A stretch of DNA of 16,841 nt from Deltaproteobacteria bacterium. Its GTDB lineage: Bacteria; Desulfobacterota; Desulfobacteria; Desulfobacterales; B30-G6. This document shows positions 6,978 to 14,460 of the stretch, one piece after another (position 1 is the first letter of the stretch; every line of letters starts with the position of its first letter). The DNA is taken from contig QMMS01000068.1 in assembly GCA_003647375.1 (NCBI GenBank), forward strand, positions 1 to 16,841, in the 5' to 3' direction. The notes under the pieces were generated by a model. It was not told the DNA's origin, ran no database searches, and saw only the letters and a program-made list of their open reading frames with translations. A program made the translations under genes and the position numbers.

Positions 6978-7705
6978 ATGTCACCTCCATGCAGGGAAGC
7001 AAATGCCTTTTCGATAACAGCAAGCTGATTGCGAATGCTGACATCTATATTCCCCTGCCGGGTTTCGATAAGACAATCGCCGCGCCCCATGGCACCATCT
7101 GTCTGAAATGCGAATCCCTCAAAGGTTGCTTCCAGATATGATGTGTCCAGGTCTGCCTGCTTCAGTGCTTTGAAATCGTCCGGATTGACCCTGATACAGA
7201 TGGACTGACTGTCTTTAATTTTCCGCATTGCCTTACGTACCAAGCTCAGAACCATACCTGGATTGACACTTATCTCATGGTTGATAACTTTTTCAGATAC
7301 GGCCAGAGCCAGTTTCACGGTTTCTTCAGCCGCACGTTCATAAATCGCGTCTCTTTCTTCTTCGAGGCTTCTGACCGCTTCACTGAATCGCTCCAGAATG
7401 CAGGCCACGGTCAGTTGCTCTTTGACAGGGTCCGGGTGCCCCGATTCCAGGCCATCAGAAACAGCAGCATTCTGCTGACCGGCCGAGATTTTGTTCGAAA
7501 GTATTGCATCCATCCCAGAAAGCGTCGGGCATTCGTTTTCCTGTCGGACAAGTCCTCCTTGGAAACCTTCGGAGGTCGCATCCGACAAAGCATCTCCCGG
7601 TCTTGAAACCATCTCCTCGATGGGCAAAAATTTGTGTTGCCGAAGAGGGTTCACGCCGGCGCCGGGCCCGGGTTTGATAATTCTATCCAATGAATTCTTC
7701 TCCAC
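6974..7705 (-). CDS. fliH: Flagellar assembly protein FliH (export ATPase stator)
   Basis: FliH binds and restrains FliI and docks it at the C-ring, analogous to the b/delta stator of F-ATPase. The 243-residue protein opens with a short RIIKP motif (SLDRIIKP) and a poorly conserved linker. It then has a long helix (AVRSLEEERDAIYERAAEETVKLALAV) and the FliH/YscL C-terminal domain: EKVINHEISVNPGMVL, ICIRVNPDDFKALK, TDGAMGRGDCLIETRQGNID. The longest form begins at GTG (7703-7705) with CAGGG five bases before it. A TTG at 7688-7690 behind GGTGGAGAAG is another possibility. Either way it overlaps the end of fliG, and its stop overlaps the fliI start, indicating translational coupling of the rotor-export segment. 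A diverged second copy lies at about 14495-15244. Confidence 0.93.
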   Translation of the reverse strand: MEKNSLDRIIKPGPGAGVNPLRQHKFLPIEEMVSRPGDALSDATSEGFQGGLVRQENECPTLSGMDAILSNKISAGQQNAAVSDGLESGHPDPVKEQLTVACILERFSEAVRSLEEERDAIYERAAEETVKLALAVSEKVINHEISVNPGMVLSLVRKAMRKIKDSQSICIRVNPDDFKALKQADLDTSYLEATFEGFAFQTDGAMGRGDCLIETRQGNIDVSIRNQLAVIEKAFASLHGGDI

Positions 7706-8660
7706 CTCGACCCTGGATGATCAGCTCCCCCTTTTTCTCCATTTCTTGAACAACCTGGGTGATTTTTTGCTGTGCCTGGGTGACATCCGTCATACGCACC
7801 GGCCCCATGGAATCAATTTCTTCCGTCAGCATGGCAGTGGCGCGCGACGACATATTTTTAAATATTTTTTCTTGTGTTTCATCGGCGGCCGCCTTCAGCG
7901 CCATGGCCAAATCCTGTGTTTCTACATTTCTCAGCACCTGCTGCATTCCTTTGTCATCCACCATAACGATATCATTAAACACAAAAAGCATCTGGCTGAT
8001 CCCCTCGGCCAGATCATCATCGTTACTTTCGATGTGCTCCATGATGGTATCGGCGATGTCGTCATCCAGGTTTTTGATAATATCGGCCAACTGGCTTAAT
8101 CCGCCTACGGCCTGAGGGGGCGCCGGTATCCGTTGTTTATCGGAACTTGCCAGGTATGCTTCGATTTCATCCAATATCCAGGGATTGACCTTGCCAAGCT
8201 TGGCAATCCGGACCGCAATATCCGCACGATGATCTGTCGGCAGGCGAGCCAGAACCTCACCCGCCACATCAGAATCCAGATACGATAGAATCAGCGCCAG
8301 GGTTTGGGGATGCTCCTCCTGTAGGATCTGAGCCAGTTGGTCCGGATCCATGAACTGGGCAATTCCCAGACGTCCGGAAGCTCTCTGTCCGGATGTGCCT
8401 GCCAAAGGCCTGCTCCCGGATCCTTTACCCTCTTTTTTCAGATTAGATTCAGTCTCTACGCCCCGGGCCTGTTCGATGAATTCCCGAGCCACTTTATCCA
8501 CGACTTCCACCGGAATGGCATCGACCTGCGGCATCAACCGCTTGATCTTTTCCTGCTCGGAAACGCTGAGGGTACCCAGAACTGCCTGGGACGCTTTTTC
8601 ACCGAGAGAGTTGATCAGCATAGCCACCTTTAAGGGCCCGGCTAGTTTTCTTGGATCCAT
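7683..8660 (-). CDS. fliG: Flagellar motor switch protein FliG
   Basis: FliG couples the MS ring to the C-ring and carries the torque-generating face that meets the stator. Features seen in order: N-domain LKVAMLINSLGEKASQAVLG; middle-domain FMDPDQLAQILQEEHPQTLA with the hallmark EHPQ; and a C-domain running from GGLSQLADIIKNLDD to GPVRMTDVTQAQQKITQVVQ. Aligning the torque helix (ALKAAADETQEKIFKNMSSR...EE...GPVR) to E. coli FliG, the functional charges are kept: Lys264, Arg281 and Arg297 are identical and Asp288/Asp289 are replaced by Glu-Glu. At 325 residues the length is normal. The ATG at 8658-8660 has AGGAAA about 11 bases upstream. The gene lies 75 bases after fliF and overlaps fliH. Confidence 0.96.
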   Translation of the reverse strand: MDPRKLAGPLKVAMLINSLGEKASQAVLGTLSVSEQEKIKRLMPQVDAIPVEVVDKVAREFIEQARGVETESNLKKEGKGSGSRPLAGTSGQRASGRLGIAQFMDPDQLAQILQEEHPQTLALILSYLDSDVAGEVLARLPTDHRADIAVRIAKLGKVNPWILDEIEAYLASSDKQRIPAPPQAVGGLSQLADIIKNLDDDIADTIMEHIESNDDDLAEGISQMLFVFNDIVMVDDKGMQQVLRNVETQDLAMALKAAADETQEKIFKNMSSRATAMLTEEIDSMGPVRMTDVTQAQQKITQVVQEMEKKGELIIQGRGGEEFIG

Positions 8661-8735
8661 GGGTCAGAATTTCCTGTTACGTGCCGTGTAACGGCGTTGA
8701 ACTATTTTGCAACCTTGGGGGAAATCTTTGTCCAT

Positions 8736-10367
8736 CTATGACTGATCTCCCATCCAGCCTTGCAGCAACCTGGCAGAGTTCTTGTTATTGCTGGTCATTA
8801 GCTGAGCCGCCTGGGATACATGGGGTAATTCGCCCAACGATCCGGGGCTGCTCCTGGCATACTCATGTTCAATCTCGGCGATGGTTTTTGGCAACTGGCT
8901 GTATATCTCGTTATCCCAGGGAGAAGATGCTGTTACCCAACGGATCAATGGCCGTACCAGAAACACGAAGGTTAGCAGGCAGAACAGGCCCAGGGCCATA
9001 AACCGCCCTAGTTTCTCAAACTTGGAAATTTTAGTCATCCAGCTCTCCTCGGGAGCCGGCTTTGCCGGGGTAGCAGCCAGCAACGGGTCCGGTTCAAAAA
9101 GAATGTTCTGCACCTCCACTTCATCCCCACGTGCAGCATCAAAATTAATGGCTCGTTTGACCAGTTTCTCGATTTTGGCCATTTCCTCTGCTGTACGGGG
9201 TATATATTTGGCTTTCTCCAGCCTATTCTGGCCATCTGACATCTGATAACTGCCATCCACAACCACTGCCACTGATTGACGAAGAAGGTTTCCAACCGGC
9301 ATGACCTTTCGCTTGATCACCTTGCTGATTTCATAATTGAGTGTTCTGTCCTGGCGCAGGAATCCCTGGCGGCTGTTTCCACCAACATTCGCCTCTTCAG
9401 TCACGTCACTCGGGTTCACATTCGAGGCCACACCCGGTATACCCATGGCGATATCGGTGTCCCGGCCAGTCCGCTCATCCATATACTGCTCACTTCTAAT
9501 AACTGTATTTTCAGGCAGGTACATCTCCTCTGTCAGTTCCTCTTTCGTAAAATCCAGGAGGCAGGATACCCGTACGGTGGCCTTGTCACGTCCCAGGACC
9601 GACTCCAGCATTGTCGTGACACGATTTTCAAGATCCATTTCCACTTTTCTCTGGTATTGCAGTTGCTCTGAACTGACTTTACCGACAACAGACTCACCGT
9701 GGCTGCCGGCCAGCATACGGCCGGTATTGTCCACCACCGTCACATTTTCCGTGTCCAGACGGGAAACACTGGATGCCACAAGATGAACAATGCTCTGCAC
9801 CTGGTTATCGGTCAATTTTTTCCCCTGGCGCAAAGTCACCACCACCGAAGCTGTCGAGGGTTCTTCCTCTTCCACGAACAACGATTTTTCAGCAGTGACG
9901 ATGTGGACTCTGCTGCCGGCTACCTCCTTGAACTCGTTTATGGTTCGGCTTAATTCTCCTTGCAAGGCTCTCTGGTAATTGACATTCTGGACAAACTCGG
10001 TCATCCCGAGCTTGATATCATCGAAAATTTCAAACCCGATCCGACTGCCTTGGGGTAAACCCTGGGAGGCCATCTCCAGACGAAGTTCGTACAGGTTTTC
10101 TTTGGGGACCAGAACGGCGCTCCCGTTTCCATCGATCTGGAATGGAATATTCTTTTCCTTCAGCCGGGAAATAATGCTGGCCGTGTCTTCCTGAGGCAGG
10201 TTCGTGAAAAGATATTGAAAGTCAGGCTTACCCGCCCATGTTACCATAAATATCACACCTGCGATGGCCACACTTGCCAGAAACAGGATGACGATCATTT
10301 TTCCTGAATCCAGATTTCGAATGATGACCTTTAATTGATCACCGATGCCGGGAGAAGTTTCTTGCAT
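8736..10367 (-). CDS. fliF: Flagellar MS-ring protein FliF
   Basis: FliF builds the inner-membrane MS ring, the base on which rotor and export gate assemble. The 543-residue protein has a first transmembrane helix at about 23-46 (MIVILFLASVAIAGVIFMVT), then the secretin-like ring-building domains. Those contain FQYLFTNLPQEDTASIISRL, FEIFDDIKLGMTEFVQNVNY, YQRALQGELSRTI and a SRVHIVTAEKSLFVEEEEPSTASVVV segment, all standard FliF landmarks. A second membrane helix near 455-475 (FMALGLFCLLTFVFLVRPL) precedes a cytoplasmic tail ending ARLLQGWMGDQS, which corresponds to the FliG-binding motif. The ATG at 10365-10367 has AAAGGAAACAC just upstream. It lies 18 bases after fliE, and fliG follows, so partner proteins are adjacent. 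Confidence 0.96.
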   Translation of the reverse strand: MQETSPGIGDQLKVIIRNLDSGKMIVILFLASVAIAGVIFMVTWAGKPDFQYLFTNLPQEDTASIISRLKEKNIPFQIDGNGSAVLVPKENLYELRLEMASQGLPQGSRIGFEIFDDIKLGMTEFVQNVNYQRALQGELSRTINEFKEVAGSRVHIVTAEKSLFVEEEEPSTASVVVTLRQGKKLTDNQVQSIVHLVASSVSRLDTENVTVVDNTGRMLAGSHGESVVGKVSSEQLQYQRKVEMDLENRVTTMLESVLGRDKATVRVSCLLDFTKEELTEEMYLPENTVIRSEQYMDERTGRDTDIAMGIPGVASNVNPSDVTEEANVGGNSRQGFLRQDRTLNYEISKVIKRKVMPVGNLLRQSVAVVVDGSYQMSDGQNRLEKAKYIPRTAEEMAKIEKLVKRAINFDAARGDEVEVQNILFEPDPLLAATPAKPAPEESWMTKISKFEKLGRFMALGLFCLLTFVFLVRPLIRWVTASSPWDNEIYSQLPKTIAEIEHEYARSSPGSLGELPHVSQAAQLMTSNNKNSARLLQGWMGDQS

Positions 10368-10385
10368 GTGTTTCCTTTAATTGCT

Positions 10386-10688
10386 TTAGATTTGCATCCG
10401 TTTGATTTCATCATAGGCAGCCAGGACTTTATTTCTGACCTGTACCAGCAGTTCGAATGACAGGGATGACTTTTCCATGGCTATCATCACCTCATGGACA
10501 TTTTTTTCCTTGCCGGAGACGAGCTCTTGAATGGCGCCGTCTGTTTCCAGCTGAAGATGATTGACCTCGCTGATGGATGTCTTCAGAATTTCAGTAAAGG
10601 TTTTGGCAGGCTTTTCAGACAACTGTGCCGGTTTCTGGGGATTTGCCCAGGCGGCATCCACACGAGCTGAAGGGTCTATTACCGTCAT
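10386..10688 (-). CDS. fliE: Flagellar hook-basal body protein FliE
   Basis: FliE is the small periplasmic adaptor that joins the MS ring and export gate to the proximal rod. The 100-residue product has the usual size. The C-terminal half carries the family pattern FTEILKTSISEVNHLQLETD, then VSGKEKNVHEVMIAMEKSSL, then SFELLVQVRNKVLAAYDEIKRM, in which the HEVMIAMEKSSLSF and VRNKVLxAYxEIMRM segments are diagnostic. The ATG (10686-10688) follows AGGAAGATAGTC and sits two bases from the flgC stop. It is the third gene of the flgB-flgC-fliE trio, found together in most flagellated bacteria. Confidence 0.95.
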   Translation of the reverse strand: MTVIDPSARVDAAWANPQKPAQLSEKPAKTFTEILKTSISEVNHLQLETDGAIQELVSGKEKNVHEVMIAMEKSSLSFELLVQVRNKVLAAYDEIKRMQI

Positions 10689-10690
10689 GA

Positions 10691-11128
10691 CTATCTTCCT
10701 ATTTCCATGGCTTTCAAAACCATGTTCTTGATTGTTTTAATGGCCGTTACGTTGGCTTCATAACTTCGGCTGGCGGACATCATGTTGACCATTTCTTCAA
10801 CAACCTGAATATTTGGCATGGCCACATAACCTTTGTAATCGGCATCCGGATGGTCCGGGTCGTATTTGAGAATAGGGGGGCGGTTATCGGGAACAACATC
10901 GACGACCTTGACCGGGGTCAGGCCTGCAGACATTTTACTGTCGAGCACACCCCGAAATGACATGCTGTCCTGCTGCGCCGCAAAAACCGGCTCTTTTCGC
11001 TCGTAAGGTCCCCCGGATGCCGTCCGGGTGGTATTGATATTGGCCAGGTTGGACGAAATAAGGTTCATGCGCAACCGCTGGGCCGACAAACCGGAAGCGC
11101 TCGTTGTCAAAGCGTCAAATAAACCCAT
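10691..11128 (-). CDS. flgC: Flagellar basal-body rod protein FlgC
   Basis: FlgC is a proximal rod subunit exported through the flagellar apparatus. At 145 residues it has the normal length. The N-terminal D0 motif is clear: MGLFDALTTSASGLSAQRLR then MNLISSNLANINTT, and the insertion after it (ASGGPYERKEPVF) is the FlgC-specific stretch. The C-terminus shows YVAMPNIQVVEEMVNMMSAS, RSYEANVTAIKTIKNMVLKA, ending MEIGR, also typical of FlgC. The ATG at 11126-11128 has GGAGG about a dozen bases upstream, next to the flgB stop (11131-11133). It is translated in tandem with flgB and fliE. Confidence 0.96.
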   Translation of the reverse strand: MGLFDALTTSASGLSAQRLRMNLISSNLANINTTRTASGGPYERKEPVFAAQQDSMSFRGVLDSKMSAGLTPVKVVDVVPDNRPPILKYDPDHPDADYKGYVAMPNIQVVEEMVNMMSASRSYEANVTAIKTIKNMVLKAMEIGR

Positions 11129-11130
11129 AA

Positions 11131-11562
11131 CTATTTATTTCCTCCTTCGATGACATTTCTGAGTGATTGAAATTTTCTGGCAATGATCTGGGCGGAAAGT
11201 GAGTACATGAGACTGTTCTCAGCCATACCCGCCATTTCCCGGTCCAGATCCACTGTGTTGCCGTCACGCCTTTCTATATAGGAGTCGCTTCCGCCATCAG
11301 ACCGGGTGGTAGTCAGGCGAATCGGGTTTCTGTGCGGTTCTATATGGCCGGCCCTGGTGGTTTCCATAGTAACCCCCTTTCCAGCCCCCGTCGACCGGTC
11401 CAGTTTTTGAAGCTCATCTTCGACCATGACATCAAACGCTTTGTAATTCGGTGTATCGATATTGGCCACATTTGAAACAATAGCGTCATGCTTCCTGGAT
11501 CGCAGATCAAGTGACCGCTCCAGGAATGAAATTGTCTGACTGAAAATGCCTTCTGAGCCCAT
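11131..11562 (-). CDS. flgB: Flagellar basal-body rod protein FlgB
   Basis: FlgB is a proximal rod protein and the first gene of the hook-basal body operon. The 143-residue product contains IFSQTISFLERSLDLRSRKH, DAIVSNVANIDTPNYKAFDV with the ANIDTPNYK D0 signature, and a C-terminal ENSLMYSLSAQIIARKFQSL helix. A longer reading from 11619 would add 19 residues, but those codons cover the sigma-54 promoter. The ATG at 11560-11562 has AGAGGAG five bases upstream and lies about 30 bases after the predicted transcript start, so it is the real start. Confidence 0.95.
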   Translation of the reverse strand: MGSEGIFSQTISFLERSLDLRSRKHDAIVSNVANIDTPNYKAFDVMVEDELQKLDRSTGAGKGVTMETTRAGHIEPHRNPIRLTTTRSDGGSDSYIERRDGNTVDLDREMAGMAENSLMYSLSAQIIARKFQSLRNVIEGGNK

Positions 11563-11602
11563 GTGATCTCCTCTGATACGGTTTGCACTGGCGGTAATTA
11601 AT

Positions 11603-11618
11603 TGCAATTGCCATACCA
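11603..11618 (-). promoter_or_regulatory. Sigma-54 promoter of the flgB-flgE operon
   Basis: On the minus strand the site reads TGGTATGGCAATTGCA, against TGGCACG-N4-TTGCA. The GG/GC spacing is exact, the -12 half TTGCA is perfect, and there are two mismatches in the -24 half. Transcription would begin near 11592, about 30 bases before the flgB ATG. No other promoter of similar quality is seen between flgB and flgE, so this likely drives all eleven genes. Confidence 0.82.
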
Positions 11619-11690
11619 TAGTTTAGCATGAATCGAGATGCACCAATAACATCTTGATATAAAACAATTAAATTTACATGCGGCTATGAG

Positions 11691-11743
11691 ATGTCTGTTT
11701 TGGAGACATTTTTGACCCATGGTGATAGGCAAAGATTGCCTAT
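11691..11743. promoter_or_regulatory. Two dyads upstream of the flgB promoter (candidate activator sites)
   Basis: ATAGGCAA-AGA-TTGCCTAT (11725-11743) is a perfect 8-bp dyad centred about 118 bases upstream of the -24 element, a usual distance for a sigma-54 activator site. A second dyad, ATGTCT/AGACAT (11691-11696 with 11704-11709), lies nearer. Both also lie just downstream of the flrC stop, so they might act as weak terminators, but neither is followed by a T-run on the minus strand, which favours a binding-site role. Confidence 0.45.
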
Positions 11744-11789
11744 ATGTGGTGTTCAAACGACTGTTTTTGCCGCATATTGTATCGTGGAA

Positions 11790-13181
11790 TCAATTTTGTG
11801 GTTTGTGAGTTGATTTGTGCGGTTCAGGTGACCGCGATATGCCATATTCCCGAAGCCGGTTACGGAGTGTCCGGAGGCTGATTCCAAGACGCTCTGCCGC
11901 CCGGGTACGATTGTCATGACAGGCCTTGAGCGTGTCCAGGATAAGTGCCATTTCCATCTCTTTTATTGTTGCACCCGACGATGTGGGACTCGTTGCTTTA
12001 GATGCTGCCATGGTGTTGATAAAATTGAGATGCTCCGGAAGCATGGTATCTCCGTTTCCGATAAGGACAGCCCTTTCAACGACGTTTTCCAGCTCACGAA
12101 TATTTCCCGGCCACGGGTGAGACATCAGATATTCAAGAGTAGCAGGTGCCGTTTTTGTCATTCGGCGATTGTTGATCAGACTGTATTTTTTGAGGAAAAA
12201 CGTTATCAGGAGCGGAATATCCTTTTTTCTTTCTCGCAAAGGCGGCAATGTCATGGGCAGCACATTCAACCGGTAGAACAGATCTTCCCGAAACCGGTTC
12301 TCCTGGACGGCCTTGACAAGATTCTGGTTACTGATGGCGATAATCCGGACATCGATGGCCTGGGGTTGTTGTCCGCCCACGCGGTCGATTTCCCGCTCTT
12401 GAAGCACCCGAAGAATCTTGGCCTGCATATTGAGGGTCAGTTCGCTCACTTCATCGAGCAGGAGCGTGCCCTGATTGGCGAGCTCGAACCGACCCACCTT
12501 TCGCGTAAAAGCACCGGTGAAAGCGCCTCTCTCATAGCCAAACAGTTCACTCTCCGCAAGCGTTTCCTGCAAAGCCGCACAGTTAATCGCCACCAATGGG
12601 CCTGCTTTTCGACGACTCTCCTGGTGGATGAATGAAGCCAGCAATTCTTTTCCGGTGCCGTTTTCTCCAAGGATCAGAATGGTCGCATCACTGTCTGCAA
12701 CACGCCTGGCCAGGGCCAGGGTGTCTATCATACAGGGATCCTGGGTAATAATCGCCTTGTCTTTTAAACCGGCTGCCACTCCAGGTTTCCGGCACGAAGT
12801 CCTCTCTGGATACATGCCGGCATCACGGACCTTCTGAACAGTAGCCGTCAGGGTTTCCAGGGAAAACGGTTTGAGGAGATAATCCGAAGCACCGGCCTTC
12901 ATTGCGGCCACGGCACGGTTGATGGATCCATAGGCGGTCATCATGATGACGGGAATCTTCGGAGACACTGCTTTGATCCCCTGAAGTACCTGCATGCCCG
13001 ACATTTCCGGCATCCGCATATCCGTGATGACCAACCCGAATTTATTTTCCTTGAATTTCTTGAGGCCTTCCGCACCATTGCCGGCACACTGAACATCACA
13101 GCCGTTCTTTTTCAGTGCATGCCTCAAGGCCAATTGCATATCAGGCTCATCATCGATCACCAGAACAGAATCAACCTGCAT
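11790..13181 (-). CDS. flrC: FlrC/FleR-like sigma-54 response regulator
   Basis: This is a complete NtrC-type regulator, 463 residues. The receiver domain (about 1-120) has the acidic pair D10/D11, phospho-acceptor D54 in ITDMRMPE, T82 and K104. The AAA+ domain has Walker A GENGTGKE (172-179), the sigma-54-contacting GAFTGA loop (219-224), Walker B LLLDEV (D243, E244) and the FREDLFYRLNVLP sensor region. A Fis-type helix-turn-helix at the C-terminus (CHDNRTRAAERLGISLRTLR) binds DNA. It starts at ATG 13179-13181, which overlaps the kinase stop by one base (TAATG) behind AAAGGAGGT. Its location before the flagellar operon and its kinase partner identify it as the FlrC/FleR-type activator of hook-basal body promoters. 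The symbol follows the Vibrio naming; orthology is inferred. Confidence 0.9.
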   Translation of the reverse strand: MQVDSVLVIDDEPDMQLALRHALKKNGCDVQCAGNGAEGLKKFKENKFGLVITDMRMPEMSGMQVLQGIKAVSPKIPVIMMTAYGSINRAVAAMKAGASDYLLKPFSLETLTATVQKVRDAGMYPERTSCRKPGVAAGLKDKAIITQDPCMIDTLALARRVADSDATILILGENGTGKELLASFIHQESRRKAGPLVAINCAALQETLAESELFGYERGAFTGAFTRKVGRFELANQGTLLLDEVSELTLNMQAKILRVLQEREIDRVGGQQPQAIDVRIIAISNQNLVKAVQENRFREDLFYRLNVLPMTLPPLRERKKDIPLLITFFLKKYSLINNRRMTKTAPATLEYLMSHPWPGNIRELENVVERAVLIGNGDTMLPEHLNFINTMAASKATSPTSSGATIKEMEMALILDTLKACHDNRTRAAERLGISLRTLRNRLREYGISRSPEPHKSTHKPQN

Positions 13182-14074
13182 TATGCCGAGACCTCCTTTT
13201 CCATAGCCTTTTCATACGCCGATTCCTGTGCCTCCGTTGCATCAGCACACAGGGGCAAGCCAATGGAAAACACTGTTCCGTTTCCAGGTGTGCTCTCCAC
13301 GTCGATGATGCCACCGTGCATCTCGACGATGCTGTGAACAATGGAAAGCCCCAGGCCAGTTCCCCTTTCCTTGGTTGTGAAAAACGGATCGAATATTCTG
13401 AAAACATTGCCGGGCTCGATCCCGACACCACTGTCGGAAATCCGGATTTCAACCAGTGCCGGTCGTCCCACATGCGTCATGGCTCGTTGAACCGTCGATA
13501 TGCAAAGCTCACCACCACCCGGCATGCTCTGGATCGCATTCAGGATGATATTCAGACAGACCTGCTTCATGAGCTCCACATCACCTTTTATAAACAGGGG
13601 CCTGGGGCCGTATGCCACCTTGACATTGACGCCATTCTCCTTGTCTGCAAGGTGCTCCATAAAAAAAAGGGAATCGTCCAGCGCTTCATAAATATCAAAG
13701 CGTTCAAATCGATTGGCTTCGTTGGGCCTGACAAACTGGAGCAGATTGGAAATGATGGCGTCAATACTCTTGACACCAGATGAGATCCTTTCCGCAAGCA
13801 ACTGCAGGTCCGGCTGTCCCTCAAGGGAAGCCTGGAGGCTGGTGGCAAACAGCTCAATGCTGCCCAATGGATTTCGAATCTCATGCGCAATTTTAGCAGC
13901 CATTTCACCCATGGCAGCCAGCCGGTCTTTTCGTTGGGATCGTTCCGAATGGTGTTTCCGGCAGGCGCTCTCTTTCAGGACGACAACGGTGCCTTTTCGC
14001 GTCTTTGACGGCTCAATGGCCGACGAAAAGTCTTCGTTAACCTGACGACTATGGGTGCTGCTTGAAATTTCCAT
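13181..14074 (-). CDS. flrB: FlrB/FleS-like sensor histidine kinase lacking a PAS domain
   Basis: A soluble 297-residue histidine kinase expected to phosphorylate the FlrC-like regulator encoded next to it. Its HisKA domain has the H-box AAKIAHEIRNPLGSIELFAT with the phospho-acceptor at about H64. The catalytic domain has the N-box LNIILNAIQSMPGGGE, G1 ISDSGVGI, F-box IFDPFFTTK and G2 GTGLGLSIV. The segment RKDRLAAMGEMAAKIAHEIR is characteristic of the FlrB/FleS group. No transmembrane helix is present. Family members usually carry a PAS domain before this point; here only what looks like its last strand (GTVVVLKESACRKH) remains, so the input domain is missing or very short. The ATG at 14072-14074 has only a distant AGGGA; a mini-ORF ends eight bases before it. 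Confidence 0.88.
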   Translation of the reverse strand: MEISSSTHSRQVNEDFSSAIEPSKTRKGTVVVLKESACRKHHSERSQRKDRLAAMGEMAAKIAHEIRNPLGSIELFATSLQASLEGQPDLQLLAERISSGVKSIDAIISNLLQFVRPNEANRFERFDIYEALDDSLFFMEHLADKENGVNVKVAYGPRPLFIKGDVELMKQVCLNIILNAIQSMPGGGELCISTVQRAMTHVGRPALVEIRISDSGVGIEPGNVFRIFDPFFTTKERGTGLGLSIVHSIVEMHGGIIDVESTPGNGTVFSIGLPLCADATEAQESAYEKAMEKEVSA

Positions 14075-14082
14075 CGCTTTTG

Positions 14083-14118
14083 TTATATCCCTGTTATCTT
14101 ATTCTCTGTTGCTGTCAT
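14083..14118 (-). other. Possible 11-codon leader ORF ahead of the kinase gene
   Basis: Within the predicted 5' leader of the kinase transcript, an ATG at 14116-14118 with AAGGA ten bases upstream opens MTATENKITGI and stops (TAA) at 14083-14085. That is eight bases before the kinase ATG and in another frame. It could feed ribosomes to the kinase start by reinitiation, or be the remains of the original N-terminus after a frameshift. It is too short to call with confidence. Confidence 0.25.
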
Positions 14119-14161
14119 TAAATGAGTATCCTTGAGATGCAGTCGTATCAGGAGAGTTAAT

Positions 14162-14177
14162 TGCAATAGTTGTGCCA
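14162..14177 (-). promoter_or_regulatory. Sigma-54 promoter of the flrB-flrC operon
   Basis: The minus-strand site TGGCACAACTATTGCA differs from the consensus TGGCACG-N4-TTGCA at one position only (G7 to A), the best of the three in this window. Transcription would start near 14151, leaving a leader of about 77 bases before the kinase ATG. The likely activator is the FlrA-like protein encoded upstream, as in the Vibrio hierarchy. Confidence 0.88.
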
Positions 14178-14302
14178 GCCTTTAATGCATCCCGGCAAAG
14201 ACTCCGGTTGGCAAATATTCTGCGGTGCTTGTCGTTTCAGCAGTGTAGATATCACGGGGAAAATTATATATTTATTCAATAATTAAAGAGGATTGGACAA
14301 AA

Positions 14303-14413
14303 TCATTCTGGCAGGCTCGTAAAATCGTCAAGTGATTGAAACCTTGTGCTGGATGGCAAGACAGGCGCGTTACTGGTGAGGATTTCGTCAATATCGGTAT
14401 TGGATTCCGTCAC
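14303..14413 (-). CDS. Possible 36-residue small protein, function unknown
   Basis: A GTG at 14411-14413, immediately after an in-frame TAA and with GGGTG eight bases upstream, opens 36 codons ending in TGA at 14303-14305. The product begins MTESNTDIDEILTSNAPVLP and is acidic and hydrophilic, with no membrane segment and no family I recognise. Codon choice looks protein-like, but the length allows chance. It lies between the fliH-like gene and the flrBC promoter, same strand. It might be an independent small protein, a relic of a longer gene such as the lost sensor domain of the kinase, or nothing. Confidence 0.22.
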   Translation of the reverse strand: MTESNTDIDEILTSNAPVLPSSTRFQSLDDFTSLPE

Positions 14414-14460
14414 TTATTTGACACCCGGTCGCAGATGGGGAGGAAAAAGTTATTGTACTA

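Noticed and set aside
11563..11619. N-terminal extension of FlgB starting at 11619
   Set aside because: The extra codons cover the sigma-54 promoter, and the internal ATG at 11562 has an ideal ribosome site and the usual FlgB start.
11691..11743. Dyads after flrC as intrinsic terminators
   Set aside because: Neither is followed by a T-run on the minus strand; position relative to the flgB promoter makes activator binding the better guess.
11916..12635. 239-codon plus-strand ORF
   Set aside because: It lies opposite the AAA+ domain of the FlrC-like regulator, with no recognisable domain or ribosome site; a shadow of coding constraint.
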